50,643 nucleotides of DNA from JANXLS01 sp038227045. GTDB lineage: Bacteria; Planctomycetota; SZUA-567; H5-PLA8. The translations under genes and the position numbers were made by a program. The stretch is taken from the NCBI GenBank assembly GCA_038227045.1, contig JBBRQD010000034.1, positions 1 through 50,643 on the forward strand, written 5' to 3'. Shown piece after piece: positions 1 to 8,887 of the stretch. The notes under the pieces were generated by a model. The model did no database searches and was not told the DNA's origin. It saw only the letters and a list, made by a program, of their open reading frames with translations. Each line of letters begins with the position of its first letter. Position 1 is the first letter of the stretch.

Positions 1-139
1 ACCAGCAAGGCGTTTCAGCCTTCCATTTTATTCGAGATGCCGTCCAAGCCTACTTCACCGGTGAAAGTGCACCGCATTTGCTTCCTGCATCAATCTAATC
101 CGTAGCGTTTCTTGCCGCGTTAGCATCGTGAACGGCTAC
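1..139 (+). mobile_element. Right end of an IS66-like insertion sequence (transposase C-terminus)
   Basis: The frame starting at position 3 is open to a TAA at 96-98 and encodes about 31 residues ending in a segment like TGESAPHLLPASI. This resembles the C-terminus of one IS66 transposase subgroup, which often ends in a G-x-P-A-P-S-L-L-P pattern. The non-coding tail runs to about 139, where CGTGAACGGCTAC reads, on the other strand, as GTAGCCGTTCACG, compatible with the GTA(A/G) start of IS66 terminal repeats. The element would therefore end exactly where the neighbouring gene loses its frame. The rest of the element lies outside the window, so the assignment rests on a short match and on the junction. 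Confidence 0.5.
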
Positions 140-2532
140 CGAATGTCTTTATCGGTGCCGGGAATCGAACTGCTTTTCGGCACGTCCTGCGGCGCGCGCT
201 TGAGCATCGCCGCGAGACCGAACAAATCCTTCTGCTCGAACTTGTGATGCGGGGCATCGTGGCAGCGCGCGCATCTCATTTCAGCGGCCAAAAACGCTTT
301 GCAGACGATCGACGCTTTCTCCGCCATCGGCGCGTCGTTTTCGGTCGCCATCGCGAAGCCCGCGGGAGCGCCGCCATAGACGCTGCCGCTCATCACGATC
401 AGTTCGGTGGCAAAACGGTCCATCGGTTTGTTGTCGAGAAACGATTCGTGAATCCACGTTCTGAACGGGCCGGTGTTGTTGAGTTGCGGCTTGATGATGC
501 CCGGATTCTCCGCGAGCACGTCCTGCCAGTAACCCACCCAATTGTCCGCCCAGCGCGAGTCGGCCAGCAGCATCGCGATCAATTTGGCGCGGCGGTCAGG
601 GCTTTTGTCCGCCAGAAAAATGCGAATTTGATCGGAACTGGGCACCTCGCCGATGATGTCGAGCGACACGCGGCGGATAAACGCGTCATTGTTGACGAGC
701 GGCGCAGGCGTGACTTTTTGCGCGGTGATTTCTTTGTCGAGCAAGACGTCGATGACGTTCTTGCCGGCATTGGCGCTTGGCGGATCGGAAACTCGTCCCG
801 CGGATGGCACCTCAACAAATTCGCGGGCGAATTTGTGCCGCGCGCTCCAATAGGCGCGCTCCGTTTCATCCGCGCTGGCGCGGCGCTTGGCGTCGTCGGT
901 GAAATGTGCGGCGCGCTGCGCGTCGGCGTACGCCAGCCACGCTGCATCGGAAAGCGGAATGGACGGATTCGCGGAGAGCAGCAGAAACGGCTTCCCGGGC
1001 GCGGCCACGCTCACCGAAAGTTCGCCAATCTCCGGGCGCAATTTGCCGCCGCCGATTTGAGCAACGAGCACAATCTCGTGTGCGCCGCCTTGCAGCGTGA
1101 CAAGGCGTTCGTTGTGGCCCGGGCGCAGTTCGCGCATGTTGGCGTCGAGTTTTTTCGGATCGGATGGAACGGCGTTGTGTCCGCTCGCTCCGGCCTTCAG
1201 CGCCGGCGTCGACGCGACTTCTTTGCCATCGACCATCAGGCGCGCCGCATTGAACGCGCGCAGCAGCAGCTTGCTCTCGCCGACTGGCAACTCAATTTTT
1301 GCCGTCGCGCGCAAAACGAACGGGCTGCCGCGGTCGGCGCGTTGGGCTTTGTCGTCGTATTTGATCGGGACACATGCGAAACCCATCGCCGCTTCGGTAT
1401 AAGTGGTCTCAATGTCTGGCGCGACAATTTTATCGGAGTCGATACTCGCAACGTGATCAATAATTTCCACGGTGACACCGCGGTTCGCCGCGTCAAGCGA
1501 GGCCGGGGAAGGGGGCAGACTTGCGGTATTGAGTTCGAACGACGGAGCGATCTTTTTGGTTTTTACCTCCGCAACGAGCGGCACAGAATCCGGCTGTGCC
1601 GCGTCGTTGTGGGCAGCGTCGTTGTTGCCATCGTTGTGCGCTATTTTGCGGGCGTCGTCAGTGGCGTGGTAGCGGGTCTTGATCCGCGCCGAATCGAGCG
1701 CCACGCGATGAATCGCGACTTCCGCGATTGAGCCGTTGAAACTCGACGCCGGGTTGCCGCCCATGGACGAACCGATCCACAGTTCGTCGTCATCGACAAC
1801 CGGAGCATTGTTCGTCGGTCCGCCATTGTCCCATGAGCCTTTGACTTCGACGCCATCGACATAACCGCGAATGCTCTTTGAATCGCCGAACACATACGTG
1901 ACGGCCACATGATGCCAGCCCGTTTTCTCGGCGAAGCCGCTGTCGGAATTCCAGCGGTGCCAGCCGCTTTCACCGCCCGTTTCCAATTGATTCGCGCCGC
2001 GGAACATAAAACTGACGCGCGCGGTTCCGCCGATCCCGCGCAGCCGAAAACCGTAGTTTTCGTTGTTGCGCGAGAACCCCTTATTATGGGTGCGGCCCTT
2101 GCCCAGAATGTACATGTTCTGATTGTCTTGAATATGCTTGAGCTCCACCCACGCTTCCAACGTGATGGCATCGTTCGCGCCGAATTTCAGCATGTTTTTG
2201 TCGGTGGAATCTTTGACGCGGATGTGCCCGCCTGCCCCTGAAAACGCCGCGGCCAAAGCATGCGGCTCGAAATCCGGAAACAATTCTGACTTCGGTCCGG
2301 GCTGCTGCAATTGAACTTGCCCGACGGCGTCTCCGTTCAATGCGTCCGGATTTGCAGCGCCATTCGCCGCGTGGCCGGGTTGGATGTCATTTAATCGCCA
2401 ATATGCAATTGGCTTGTCGGCAAGCACGGCGTCGGGGTATTGCGAACGCGGCGCATCGGCCGCCAATAGATTGACTAGGCCGAGTAAAGCCGGACTCATC
2501 AACACAAGGATTGTGCGGTGTAAAGTGAGCAT
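136..2532 (-). pseudogene. LamG/DUF1549 (planctomycete cytochrome-type) surface protein, C-terminally truncated
   Basis: The 798-residue product has a signal peptide (MLTLHRTILVLMSPALLGL) and a LamG/concanavalin-like domain at about residues 30-290 (YWRLND, GWHHVAVTY, IAEVAIHRVALD). A middle region carries a possible PA14-like segment. A DUF1549 domain follows at about 590-790 (FIRRVSLDIIGEVPS, then RCARCHD with a CxxC-H pair). In this family DUF1549 is normally followed by a DUF1553 domain of 250 or more residues. Here the frame stops at TAG right after DUF1549, and that TAG lies in what looks like the end of an IS66-like element. The protein is probably exported and, by family, linked to degradation of complex carbon in partnership with DUF1501 proteins. 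Loss of the C-terminal domain suggests a broken gene, although a truncated product could still be made. Confidence 0.8.
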
Positions 2533-2722
2533 GAAACGGTCCTCAAAATCTTTTTATTCGCGACATGATTGATACACCGGCCGTGTGATGAAAGCCGCGA
2601 ATTGACGCCAGAGAAACTGTCCTTTCGAGAAAGCACATGGCGCAATTTTCTGCGCGTGAAGGATTCGAATTTAGCAATAGGATATGATTGAATATATAGT
2701 CAACACTTATGGAGCGTGCCGC

Positions 2723-4267
2723 ATGACTCTGAAATCCGCATTCGTGATTTTTCTCGCCGCCTGCTTTGCGCGGTGCTTTAACGCAACGGCGGAGGAACCG
2801 CACGCGCCCGCTAAGATCGATGTGATTCTCTGGTTCGACACGGAAGACTATCTGCTGCCGGCCGACGATGACGCCGCAAAGCGGCTTGCCGAGATGCTGA
2901 CCGCGCGGGGTATCCGCGCGACATTCAAAGTCGTCGGCGAGAAAGCGCGTGTGCTCAAACAGCGCGGGCGAAACGATGTCATCGAGGCGCTCAAGAAGCA
3001 CGACATCGGCTATCATTCCGATTTTCACTCCGTTCATCCCACGCCGTCCGAGTACCTCGCCGAATGCGGATTGCTCGACGGCATCGCCGAATTCGAGCGG
3101 CGCGAAAAGCGCGGCGTGGCGGACATCCTGCGCATCTTCGATTTAAAAACGCTGTCGTGCTACGGCCAGCCCGGCTCATCCTGGGGCAGTCAGGCCATTT
3201 GCGCGCTGCCGCTGATTGGCGTCGCACCGCATGGAATTCCATGCTACGTCGATGAAGGCACACACATCGGCCTTGACGAAAAACCGTTCTGGTACTGTGG
3301 GGCGCTCAACGTTTTTCACATGGGAGCGAACAAAACGCGCATGGAGTTGCACGATCCCGCAGTCGTCGAGAAGGCCAAGGAGAAAGTGACGGGAATCGCC
3401 GACAGGCTGCGCAAGGAAGGCGGTGGGCTGATCAGCATCTATTACCATCCGTGCGAGTGGGTTCATCGCGAGTTCTGGGATGGAGTCAACTTCAAACGCG
3501 GCGCAAATCCGCCGCGCGAATTGTGGAAGGCTCCGGCGCAGCGGACTGAAGAAGAAACCAACGCGGCATTCGAACGCTTCGGTGCGTACATCGATCACAT
3601 CCGCGCGATACCCGGTCTGCGGTTCGTGACGGCGAGCGATCTGCCGGAGTTGTATCCGGATGCAGTGCGCAAAGCGAAAGCGAGCGATGCGACGCTTGAC
3701 GCAATCGCCGCTGGCCTTTTGGATGAAAAAATAACGGGCGTGGACTTCATCGTGACGGGCGGCAGCTCTTATTCCGTCGCGGAACAATACCAACAATTGA
3801 CGGAACGCGTGTACGAAATGAATTTTTCGCAAGGAGGAAGCAATCGCTCTCCGTTGCCTGCCGGTATTCTCGGCCCCGACAGCGCTCCCCCACCGCATTC
3901 AGACAAAACTAAATTGACGTGGACAGAATTCATGGATGCGGTGCGCGATGCCAACAATTATGTTGCGACCCAACACCGCATACCCTCGCGCATTTTCATC
4001 GGGCCCGACAGCATCCCGCCGTCCGATTTTCTGGTGGCACTCGCGTCTGGTTACACAAAGATGAGAAAAAATCCGGCGATCAAAGCGGACGAAACAGTGA
4101 CGCTGCACCCGATGGAACTATTGACCGCAAAGCGCGTCGCGGAAGACACGCCCAAACTCTTCGGCGACTGGGTTATCCACAAGGAAGGCTTCCGAGCGCC
4201 GAAAATTCTCGACATCGCGCGGTTGCAAACGTGGACATTGAAGCCGGCGATTCGTGCGAGCAAATAG
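2723..4267 (+). CDS. Secreted polysaccharide-deacetylase-like protein
   Basis: The 514-residue protein starts with a signal peptide (MTLKSAFVIFLAACFARC). I chose the ATG at 2723 because GGAG lies 8 bp upstream; an in-frame ATG at 2684 would add 13 residues before the signal peptide. Residues 30-310 resemble the NodB/polysaccharide deacetylase (carbohydrate esterase 4) fold: WFDTEDY provides the acidic metal-binding pair, HSDFHSVH the His-x3-His-like pair, and YYHPCEW a late catalytic-type segment. The C-terminal 200 residues (from about VDFIVTGGSSYSVAEQYQQL) are a separate domain that I do not recognise. The likely role is removal of acyl groups from an extracellular glycan, but the substrate is unknown. 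It is divergent from the truncated DUF1549 gene, with a 190 bp spacer that must hold both promoters. Confidence 0.65.
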   Translation: MTLKSAFVIFLAACFARCFNATAEEPHAPAKIDVILWFDTEDYLLPADDDAAKRLAEMLTARGIRATFKVVGEKARVLKQRGRNDVIEALKKHDIGYHSDFHSVHPTPSEYLAECGLLDGIAEFERREKRGVADILRIFDLKTLSCYGQPGSSWGSQAICALPLIGVAPHGIPCYVDEGTHIGLDEKPFWYCGALNVFHMGANKTRMELHDPAVVEKAKEKVTGIADRLRKEGGGLISIYYHPCEWVHREFWDGVNFKRGANPPRELWKAPAQRTEEETNAAFERFGAYIDHIRAIPGLRFVTASDLPELYPDAVRKAKASDATLDAIAAGLLDEKITGVDFIVTGGSSYSVAEQYQQLTERVYEMNFSQGGSNRSPLPAGILGPDSAPPPHSDKTKLTWTEFMDAVRDANNYVATQHRIPSRIFIGPDSIPPSDFLVALASGYTKMRKNPAIKADETVTLHPMELLTAKRVAEDTPKLFGDWVIHKEGFRAPKILDIARLQTWTLKPAIRASK

Positions 4268-4277
4268 CAATGGCAAT

Positions 4278-5198
4278 CTATTTATAGAAATCGGCTTCGG
4301 CCCCGCCACCGGGCGCATTCTTGGATGGCGCGGGAAAGAGCATCGGCCACGCGGCAAATAAGAGAGCCACCATCACCGGCACGGCAATAAATGACGCGCG
4401 CAGCGCAACGGCCGTCCACGGGCGGCGGCGCGCAACAAAAGAAAGTTCACCAAGCCAAAGCACGAGCGGCGCGGCGGCTAGAATCAATGCGCTGGACGCC
4501 GGTAAATAGGAATAAAAATAGCCGCAGAGCAGGAAACTGATTCCGAGAATAGTGAGCGTCGCGGTGGCCCCGTGCGCGAATGAGATCGTGGGCTTGATCC
4601 ACGCCGCGACAATTCCCGCGCCCATCGCCGCAGCCAGTATGCCCGCGAGGTGCCCATACGACAAACTTCCGGTCGCGGCCAATGCGCCTGCGATGCCGGA
4701 GCTCCAAACCCACAGTGAAAGGGGTATCGACGCCCCGGGCCAATGCTCGGCCAAGGACTCAGTTGACATCGCGACAATCCACGGCATGCCGATCAGGGCC
4801 GCGTACCAGCCGTAGAATTCCGCGCCCTTCCAATTGGCTCGTGGTGTTGCCGTCAGGACCCAAATCGAGCCACACACGACCGGGAGCCAGATGACAGAAC
4901 GAATCGGCAACGTTCGGGGAAGAAGATGTATCAATGCTCCGGCCACAATCGCCGAGCATGAAATAAACAGGATCCAACCAATTGCAGTTCTCGGCGGAAA
5001 TCCCGGCCAGTCCTCATTGCCGAGATAGCCGGCGATCGTCGACAAACCGACCGCAAGCGCACCGGCCCACGCGCCCTGTGCGACTGGCTCGGCCGAACGA
5101 CTCCAGATGCGCCACGCCACGCCCCAGGTGATTCCGGCAACGAGGGCGGGGAGGAGTATTCCGAACAATGCCTTGAAGGCAAGGCTATCCGCAGACAT
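4278..5198 (-). CDS. Polytopic membrane protein of unknown function
   Basis: The 306-residue product is almost entirely hydrophobic, with about nine or ten predicted membrane segments (LFGILLPALVAGITWGVAWRI, LAGILAAAMGAGIVAAWI and others) and a short hydrophilic C-terminus. The start at 5198 (MSADSLAFK) is supported by CGGAGGA seven bases upstream; a longer reading to 5276 would run into an upstream palindromic repeat. I recognise no family motif. It converges on the deacetylase-like gene with only 10 bp between stop codons. Confidence 0.7.
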   Translation of the reverse strand: MSADSLAFKALFGILLPALVAGITWGVAWRIWSRSAEPVAQGAWAGALAVGLSTIAGYLGNEDWPGFPPRTAIGWILFISCSAIVAGALIHLLPRTLPIRSVIWLPVVCGSIWVLTATPRANWKGAEFYGWYAALIGMPWIVAMSTESLAEHWPGASIPLSLWVWSSGIAGALAATGSLSYGHLAGILAAAMGAGIVAAWIKPTISFAHGATATLTILGISFLLCGYFYSYLPASSALILAAAPLVLWLGELSFVARRRPWTAVALRASFIAVPVMVALLFAAWPMLFPAPSKNAPGGGAEADFYK

Positions 5199-5220
5199 GG
5201 TTGTCCTCCGTGAAATAATT

Positions 5221-5272
5221 CTCTCGCAAAGACGCCAAAGCCAACGTGCTTTTCTTTGCGCCTTTGCGAGAG
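5221..5272. repeat. Imperfect inverted repeat (CTCTCGCAAAG family)
   Basis: CTCTCGCAAAGACGCCAAAG at 5221-5240 faces CTTTGCGCCTTTGCGAGAG at 5254-5272, giving a stem of about 19 bp with two mismatches. The right arm recurs as a single copy at 46638-46656, so this is a dispersed repeat family rather than only a local hairpin. It lies between two minus-strand genes and could fold in RNA. Confidence 0.75.
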
Positions 5273-5287
5273 ACAAAGGAAGTGCGT

Positions 5288-5866
5288 TTACTTGTGTGCT
5301 GCTTCGACTGCGACTGTGATCGTGACGTCGTCGCCGATGTTGTCGAGCATCGTCTTCATGCCGAAGTCGCTGCGTTTGAACGCAAACGTTCCTTCGTATC
5401 CGATGCGGAAATCGCCGAACGGCGTCTTGCCGCCGCCGGTCCGAGTCATCTTCGTGGTCACTTCTTTGGTGACGCCCAGCAGCGTAAAATCGCCGGTCAC
5501 TTCGAGATCCGCGTCGCCGGATTTCTTCACCGATTTGCTCTTGAACGTAATTGTTGGGAATTGCTTGGAATTGAAAAAATCGGGGCCTTTCAAATGCTGG
5601 TCGCGCTTCTCGTTGACTGTATCGACGCTGTCGGCCTTGAGCTCCAATTCGATGCTGCTCTTCGAGGCGTCGGCATCGTCGACGACCAGTGTGCCGCTGG
5701 ACGTGTTGATTCGTCCATACAGGAAGCTGGTGTTCATGTGTTTGATGCGAAAAATGAATGACGAATGCCCTGGGTCAATCTGGTAGGTATCCGCGGACCG
5801 CGCGGAACTCCCAGCAAACGCCAAACTGAACAACACAGCCAAAACGGAAATACGTGCGACTTGCAT
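5288..5866 (-). CDS. YceI-family periplasmic lipid-binding-like protein
   Basis: The 192-residue protein has a signal peptide (MQVARISVLAVLFSLAFAGSSARS) followed by a full YceI beta-barrel domain. The family signature is clear: YQIDPGHSSFIFRIKHMNTSFLYGR at the start, SIELELKADSVDT in the middle, FPTITFKSKSV and FTLLGVTKEVTTKM later. YceI proteins bind polyisoprenoid or other amphiphilic ligands in the periplasm; the ligand here is unknown. GGAG lies six to seven bases before the start. The gene follows the MarR regulator gene in the same direction after 66 bp, an arrangement that suggests joint transcription and MarR control. Confidence 0.92.
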   Translation of the reverse strand: MQVARISVLAVLFSLAFAGSSARSADTYQIDPGHSSFIFRIKHMNTSFLYGRINTSSGTLVVDDADASKSSIELELKADSVDTVNEKRDQHLKGPDFFNSKQFPTITFKSKSVKKSGDADLEVTGDFTLLGVTKEVTTKMTRTGGGKTPFGDFRIGYEGTFAFKRSDFGMKTMLDNIGDDVTITVAVEAAHK

Positions 5867-5932
5867 GGCAACTCTCCTTTTCTGACGGGTTAAAATTCTT
5901 TCACATCACGTTCACAGACTGAATCAAACTCT

Positions 5933-6424
5933 TCACGGCTTCTCTTTTGAATCGTCGTTGCCTCGGCCGCGCATTTTTTCAAGCAGCGCAATAGCCGTGC
6001 GCAAGTCGCGTTCGGACATGTGGCTCAGGCTAGTGCGATTCAACTCCTGCATCGGCCGGTCCAATGTCGAAAGCATCGCCAATCCCTGCGGCGCGATCGT
6101 CGCATGGACAACGCGGCGGTCCTCCTCCGAGCGCGCCCGGGTCACCAGGCCCCGTGCAACGAGTTTGTCGAGCAGGCGCGTGATGTCCGGGCTGCGCGTT
6201 ACCATGCGCGCGCCGATCTCGCTGCATGGCAATCCCGAACCGCCCGCGCCACGCAAAATGCGCAGCACGTTGTACTGCTCGCTCGACAGCAAATGCGTTT
6301 TCAGCAACTCCCCGTGATCGCGCGACAGAGAATCGACTGTGCGAATCAGATTCAGGAACAATTCTTCTTCCAGCGACGAAAAGGGGCGCGTCTGTTTTAT
6401 CTCTTTCAGCAATCGTCCACTCAT
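5933..6424 (-). CDS. MarR-family transcriptional regulator
   Basis: The 163-residue protein shows the MarR winged helix: SSEQYNVLRILRGAG, then SEIGARMVTRSPDITRLLDKLVARGLVTRARSEEDRRVVHATI, covering the recognition helix and the D-x-R-R wing. It is a DNA-binding dimer that probably represses its own operon and responds to a small ligand. The preceding promoter contains an inverted repeat, and the -10 box ends only six bases before the ATG, with no Shine-Dalgarno sequence, so the mRNA is probably leaderless or nearly so. The downstream yceI-like gene is the obvious co-regulated partner. Confidence 0.93.
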   Translation of the reverse strand: MSGRLLKEIKQTRPFSSLEEELFLNLIRTVDSLSRDHGELLKTHLLSSEQYNVLRILRGAGGSGLPCSEIGARMVTRSPDITRLLDKLVARGLVTRARSEEDRRVVHATIAPQGLAMLSTLDRPMQELNRTSLSHMSERDLRTAIALLEKMRGRGNDDSKEKP

Positions 6425-6430
6425 GACTGC

Positions 6431-6459
6431 ACAATACTCGTTAAAACAACTATTGTCAA
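6431..6459 (-). promoter_or_regulatory. Sigma-70-type promoter with overlapping palindrome for the marR-yceI unit
   Basis: On the minus strand TTGACA (6454-6459) and TATTGT (6431-6436) are separated by exactly 17 bp. Within this span ACAATA and TATTGT form an outer inverted repeat, and GTTGTTTTAAC forms an inner dyad, a plausible MarR operator overlapping both promoter boxes. The start codon at 6424 begins six bases after the -10 box. Autoregulation is an inference. Confidence 0.75.
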
Positions 6460-6491
6460 GAGGAATATTGGAAAGAGGATTAAAAATTCGA

Positions 6492-7163
6492 TTAATGCTG
6501 TTTGAACTCCGCCATATCGACGACTCTGTCGAAGAATGGTGCCAACGAATCGTCGTGCGAAACCACCACGAGTCCCGCCTTGTCGCGCGCGGCGCTCGAC
6601 ACGATCAGCTCGATCGTCTTCAACGCATTGGTCCGGTCGAGATTCGCTGTCGGCTCGTCGGCTAACAGCGCCTTCGGCGACGCGATCATCGCGCGCGCGA
6701 TGGCCGCGCGCTGCCGTTCGCCGAACGAAAGCCGCGTGGGAAACGACGCGCCTTTATCCGCGATGCCCAGTTCTTCAAGCGAGCGGCTCATGCGTGCGCG
6801 AACGTCGTCCGTCAATTTCAACGACGGATTGATGCGATAAGGCAGCAGTATGTTGTCTTTCACGTTCAAATAATCGAGCAGCGCGAAATCCTGAAAAATG
6901 AAACCGATGCGATTCACTCGAAAATCGCGCGCGGCGCTCTCGCTCTTCGGAACAAGTTCCTCGCCGCACACACATACGCGGCCAGACTGCGGTTTGAGGA
7001 TTCCCGCCATGAGATTTAATAGCGTGCTTTTGCCCGAACCGCTGGGGCCGCGCAGCATGATCTTCTCGCCCGGCGCGACGTTGAAACGCTCGACATTCAG
7101 CAGCGCGCCGTTTGAACCCGGATAGGAGAAGCGCAGGTTTTCGATGAGGATCATAAGAATCAT
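6492..7163 (-). CDS. ABC transporter ATP-binding protein (LolD/MacB type)
   Basis: The 223-residue ATPase has Walker A (GPSGSGKST), a Q-loop (IGFIFQDFALLDYLNV), the signature LSFGERQR, Walker B (ALLADEP) with the following TANLD, and the switch His in VVSHD. Length and sequence style match the LolD/FtsE/MacB group, which normally pairs with an FtsX-like permease. No such permease is found beside it. Instead, the perfect palindromic element at 7167-7245 ends three bases before the start codon, so the natural upstream sequence has been replaced. The nearest genes in the same direction encode a ZnuA-like binding protein and two membrane-anchored unknowns. Export or extraction of a lipophilic substrate is typical of the group; the substrate here is unknown. 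Confidence 0.9.
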   Translation of the reverse strand: MILMILIENLRFSYPGSNGALLNVERFNVAPGEKIMLRGPSGSGKSTLLNLMAGILKPQSGRVCVCGEELVPKSESAARDFRVNRIGFIFQDFALLDYLNVKDNILLPYRINPSLKLTDDVRARMSRSLEELGIADKGASFPTRLSFGERQRAAIARAMIASPKALLADEPTANLDRTNALKTIELIVSSAARDKAGLVVVSHDDSLAPFFDRVVDMAEFKQH

Positions 7164-7166
7164 TGT

Positions 7167-7245
7167 CCAGAGCCGCGCACGTCAGTAAGCGGCTTTATTT
7201 GCAGAAGACACGGTCTTGGCCGCTTACTGACGTGCGCGGCTCTGG
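7167..7245. repeat. Palindromic MITE-like element, copy 1
   Basis: Perfect 27-bp inverted repeats occupy 7167-7193 and 7219-7245 (each arm contains GCACGTCAGTAAGCGG or its complement), with a 25-base loop. A second copy is at 8807-8887 with identical arms and a similar loop. Size, perfect symmetry and intergenic placement suggest a non-autonomous mobile palindrome of the REP/MITE kind. Confidence 0.88.
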
Positions 7246-7270
7246 CAACACTGACGGCCCTGCCACTTTC

Positions 7271-7795
7271 TTATGCCAGATTGTTTTCGCTGACGATGCG
7301 GCTTGAGATCACCCGCCAGCCGTCGGCGCATTTGCTCATTTCGAAGACCGCTTCATAGGCATTGCTGCGCACGTGCGAATGCTGGCTGTGTCCCAGCACA
7401 TACACGACAGTCCATTTTGCCGACACCGTGCAACGGTTTCCTTTTGATTCGAGCAGCTTGAAATCCTCGTATTGCAAATCCCACACCGTGACGCTCGCGC
7501 CGGCTTTGGCGAGTTGCTTCGCCGCCTTTGCGTAGAGGCAGTATTGCCGGTCGAGCTCGTCGCCGCCGAACGTTTGAGCGAGCAGATCGTACGCATGGCC
7601 GAAATCCGATGCCGCGTAAATATCGTAGCAGACGCGGTGGCGTTCTTCGAAGGTCGCGCGCGACGGCGGCGGTTCGTTGCGTTCGCGGAACCGTGCCCAG
7701 ACCATCGCCGAAAGCAACGCAGCACACCACGCGCACATGGCAATCGCGCGTACGAGCACGTATTTGTCTGAAGAATTGTGTCGCACTGTTTCCAT
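7271..7795 (-). CDS. Membrane-anchored protein of unknown function
   Basis: The 174-residue protein has one N-terminal membrane helix (VLVRAIAMCAWCAALLSAMVWA) and a periplasmic region of about 140 residues that resembles an NTF2-like alpha+beta cone in layout: helices with DIYAASDFGHAYDLL, then strands KWTVVYVLG and YEAVFEMSKCADGWRVISSRIV. This fold resemblance is tentative. It lies 17 bp after the ZnuA-like gene in the same direction and so is probably co-transcribed with it. The start at 7795 has no good ribosome binding site. Confidence 0.7.
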   Translation of the reverse strand: METVRHNSSDKYVLVRAIAMCAWCAALLSAMVWARFRERNEPPPSRATFEERHRVCYDIYAASDFGHAYDLLAQTFGGDELDRQYCLYAKAAKQLAKAGASVTVWDLQYEDFKLLESKGNRCTVSAKWTVVYVLGHSQHSHVRSNAYEAVFEMSKCADGWRVISSRIVSENNLA

Positions 7796-7812
7796 GAATC
7801 GGAATGTCTCGA

Positions 7813-8769
7813 TTACTTTAACGCAGGCGAAGGTGGAACGACGATCGGGTCCGGTCTTAACGTCAGCGTGAGATTCCTGATATTGCGATACATAACGTCA
7901 AAATAATGTCGTCGATTCCTGGCATCCTCTTTGTCGAGTTGTTCGCACGGCGTGAAAACGACGGATGTCAGCCTGAATTTCTCGCGCATCAATTTTTCGA
8001 TTTCGGGCTTGGGCGCAGCTTCCCACAAGATTACCGTGGCCGGATGATCTTTGAGATATGTTTCAATACGCTCCAATTCCTCCTTGGCGGGAGCTTCGTT
8101 CGGATCTATGTGAAATGATTTTACGCTGAGCTTGTACGTCCGCGCAAGATAGTTGTACGCAGGATGCGACGCGATCAACTGCCTGCCATTTACGGCTGGA
8201 ACGAGGTCGTTTTGAATTTGCTGGTCAAGTTCGTCAAAAAAGTGATTCAACTCCTCGAGATTCGCTTTGAATTCGGTGGCGAAGGCCGGACGCTTTTCGC
8301 ACAGCGCGTCGCAGATCGCGAGCGCCTGCTTCTTCGCATTACGCGGATCGACCCACGTGTGTCCGTCGATCCCTTGATGCGTGTGCATGCCCGCCGCGCC
8401 GTGCGAGTGCGTGATGGGATCGTCGAAAATGACTTCGTTTCCTTTTAAGAACGCGGTGGTGACGACGACTTTCGATTCAGGCAGCGAGACCTTTCCGAAC
8501 CCCTGTTCGTAATTCGATCCATTCAGCACGATTAAATCGGCGGCTTGATATTGCTTGACGACTTCTCGCGGCGGCACCCAGAATGCGCCGTCCTCTGTGT
8601 CCGGGAGCGGATTAACGACGCGCACGTGAGCCTTGCCGATGGCTTCGGTGAAATACGTCGTCGGATAGAATGTTGTGTAAATTGAGAGGGGCTTGCCATC
8701 GTCCGCGGCGCGCGTGCCGAGACAAACAGACACGACAGTCAGGGCGAGCACAAAGGCATTCGATTTCAT
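7813..8769 (-). CDS. Zinc/manganese ABC transporter substrate-binding protein (ZnuA-like)
   Basis: The 318-residue protein has a signal peptide (MKSNAFVLALTVVSVCLGTRA) and the cluster A-1 metal-binding fold: YPTTYFTEAIG, LIVLNGSNYEQ, a His-rich loop (THSHGAAGMHTHQ) leading into GHTWVDPRNA, then LIASHPAYNYLARTY and the late VILWEAAPKPE. The His residues at HTW and SHPAYNY correspond to metal ligands of the family. The true start is 8769, preceded by AAGGAG; reading further upstream would run into the palindromic element and add an artefactual MPLTDVRGSG. No ZnuB-type permease is adjacent. The nearest ATPase is of the LolD type, so the transport partner is uncertain. Confidence 0.88.
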   Translation of the reverse strand: MKSNAFVLALTVVSVCLGTRAADDGKPLSIYTTFYPTTYFTEAIGKAHVRVVNPLPDTEDGAFWVPPREVVKQYQAADLIVLNGSNYEQGFGKVSLPESKVVVTTAFLKGNEVIFDDPITHSHGAAGMHTHQGIDGHTWVDPRNAKKQALAICDALCEKRPAFATEFKANLEELNHFFDELDQQIQNDLVPAVNGRQLIASHPAYNYLARTYKLSVKSFHIDPNEAPAKEELERIETYLKDHPATVILWEAAPKPEIEKLMREKFRLTSVVFTPCEQLDKEDARNRRHYFDVMYRNIRNLTLTLRPDPIVVPPSPALK

Positions 8770-8806
8770 TTCAACACTCTCCTTGTTGTAAGCGTTCAGT
8801 CGCATT

Positions 8807-8887
8807 CCAGAGCCGCGCACGTCAGTAAGCGGCATTATGTTTCACGGCGATACAGTCTTAGCCGCTTACTGACGTGCGCGGCTCTGG
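8807..8887. repeat. Palindromic MITE-like element, copy 2
   Basis: Arms at 8807-8833 and 8861-8887 are perfect 27-bp inverted repeats identical to those of copy 1, with a 27-base loop. The right arm supplies the last codons and the stop codon of the gene at 8858-9688. Confidence 0.88.

Noticed and set aside
244..1731. A 495-residue open frame on the plus strand opposite the DUF1549 gene
   Set aside because: Its translation is Arg/His/Ala-rich without motifs and lies exactly antisense to a gene with clear domains; it is a codon-bias shadow of GC-rich coding DNA.
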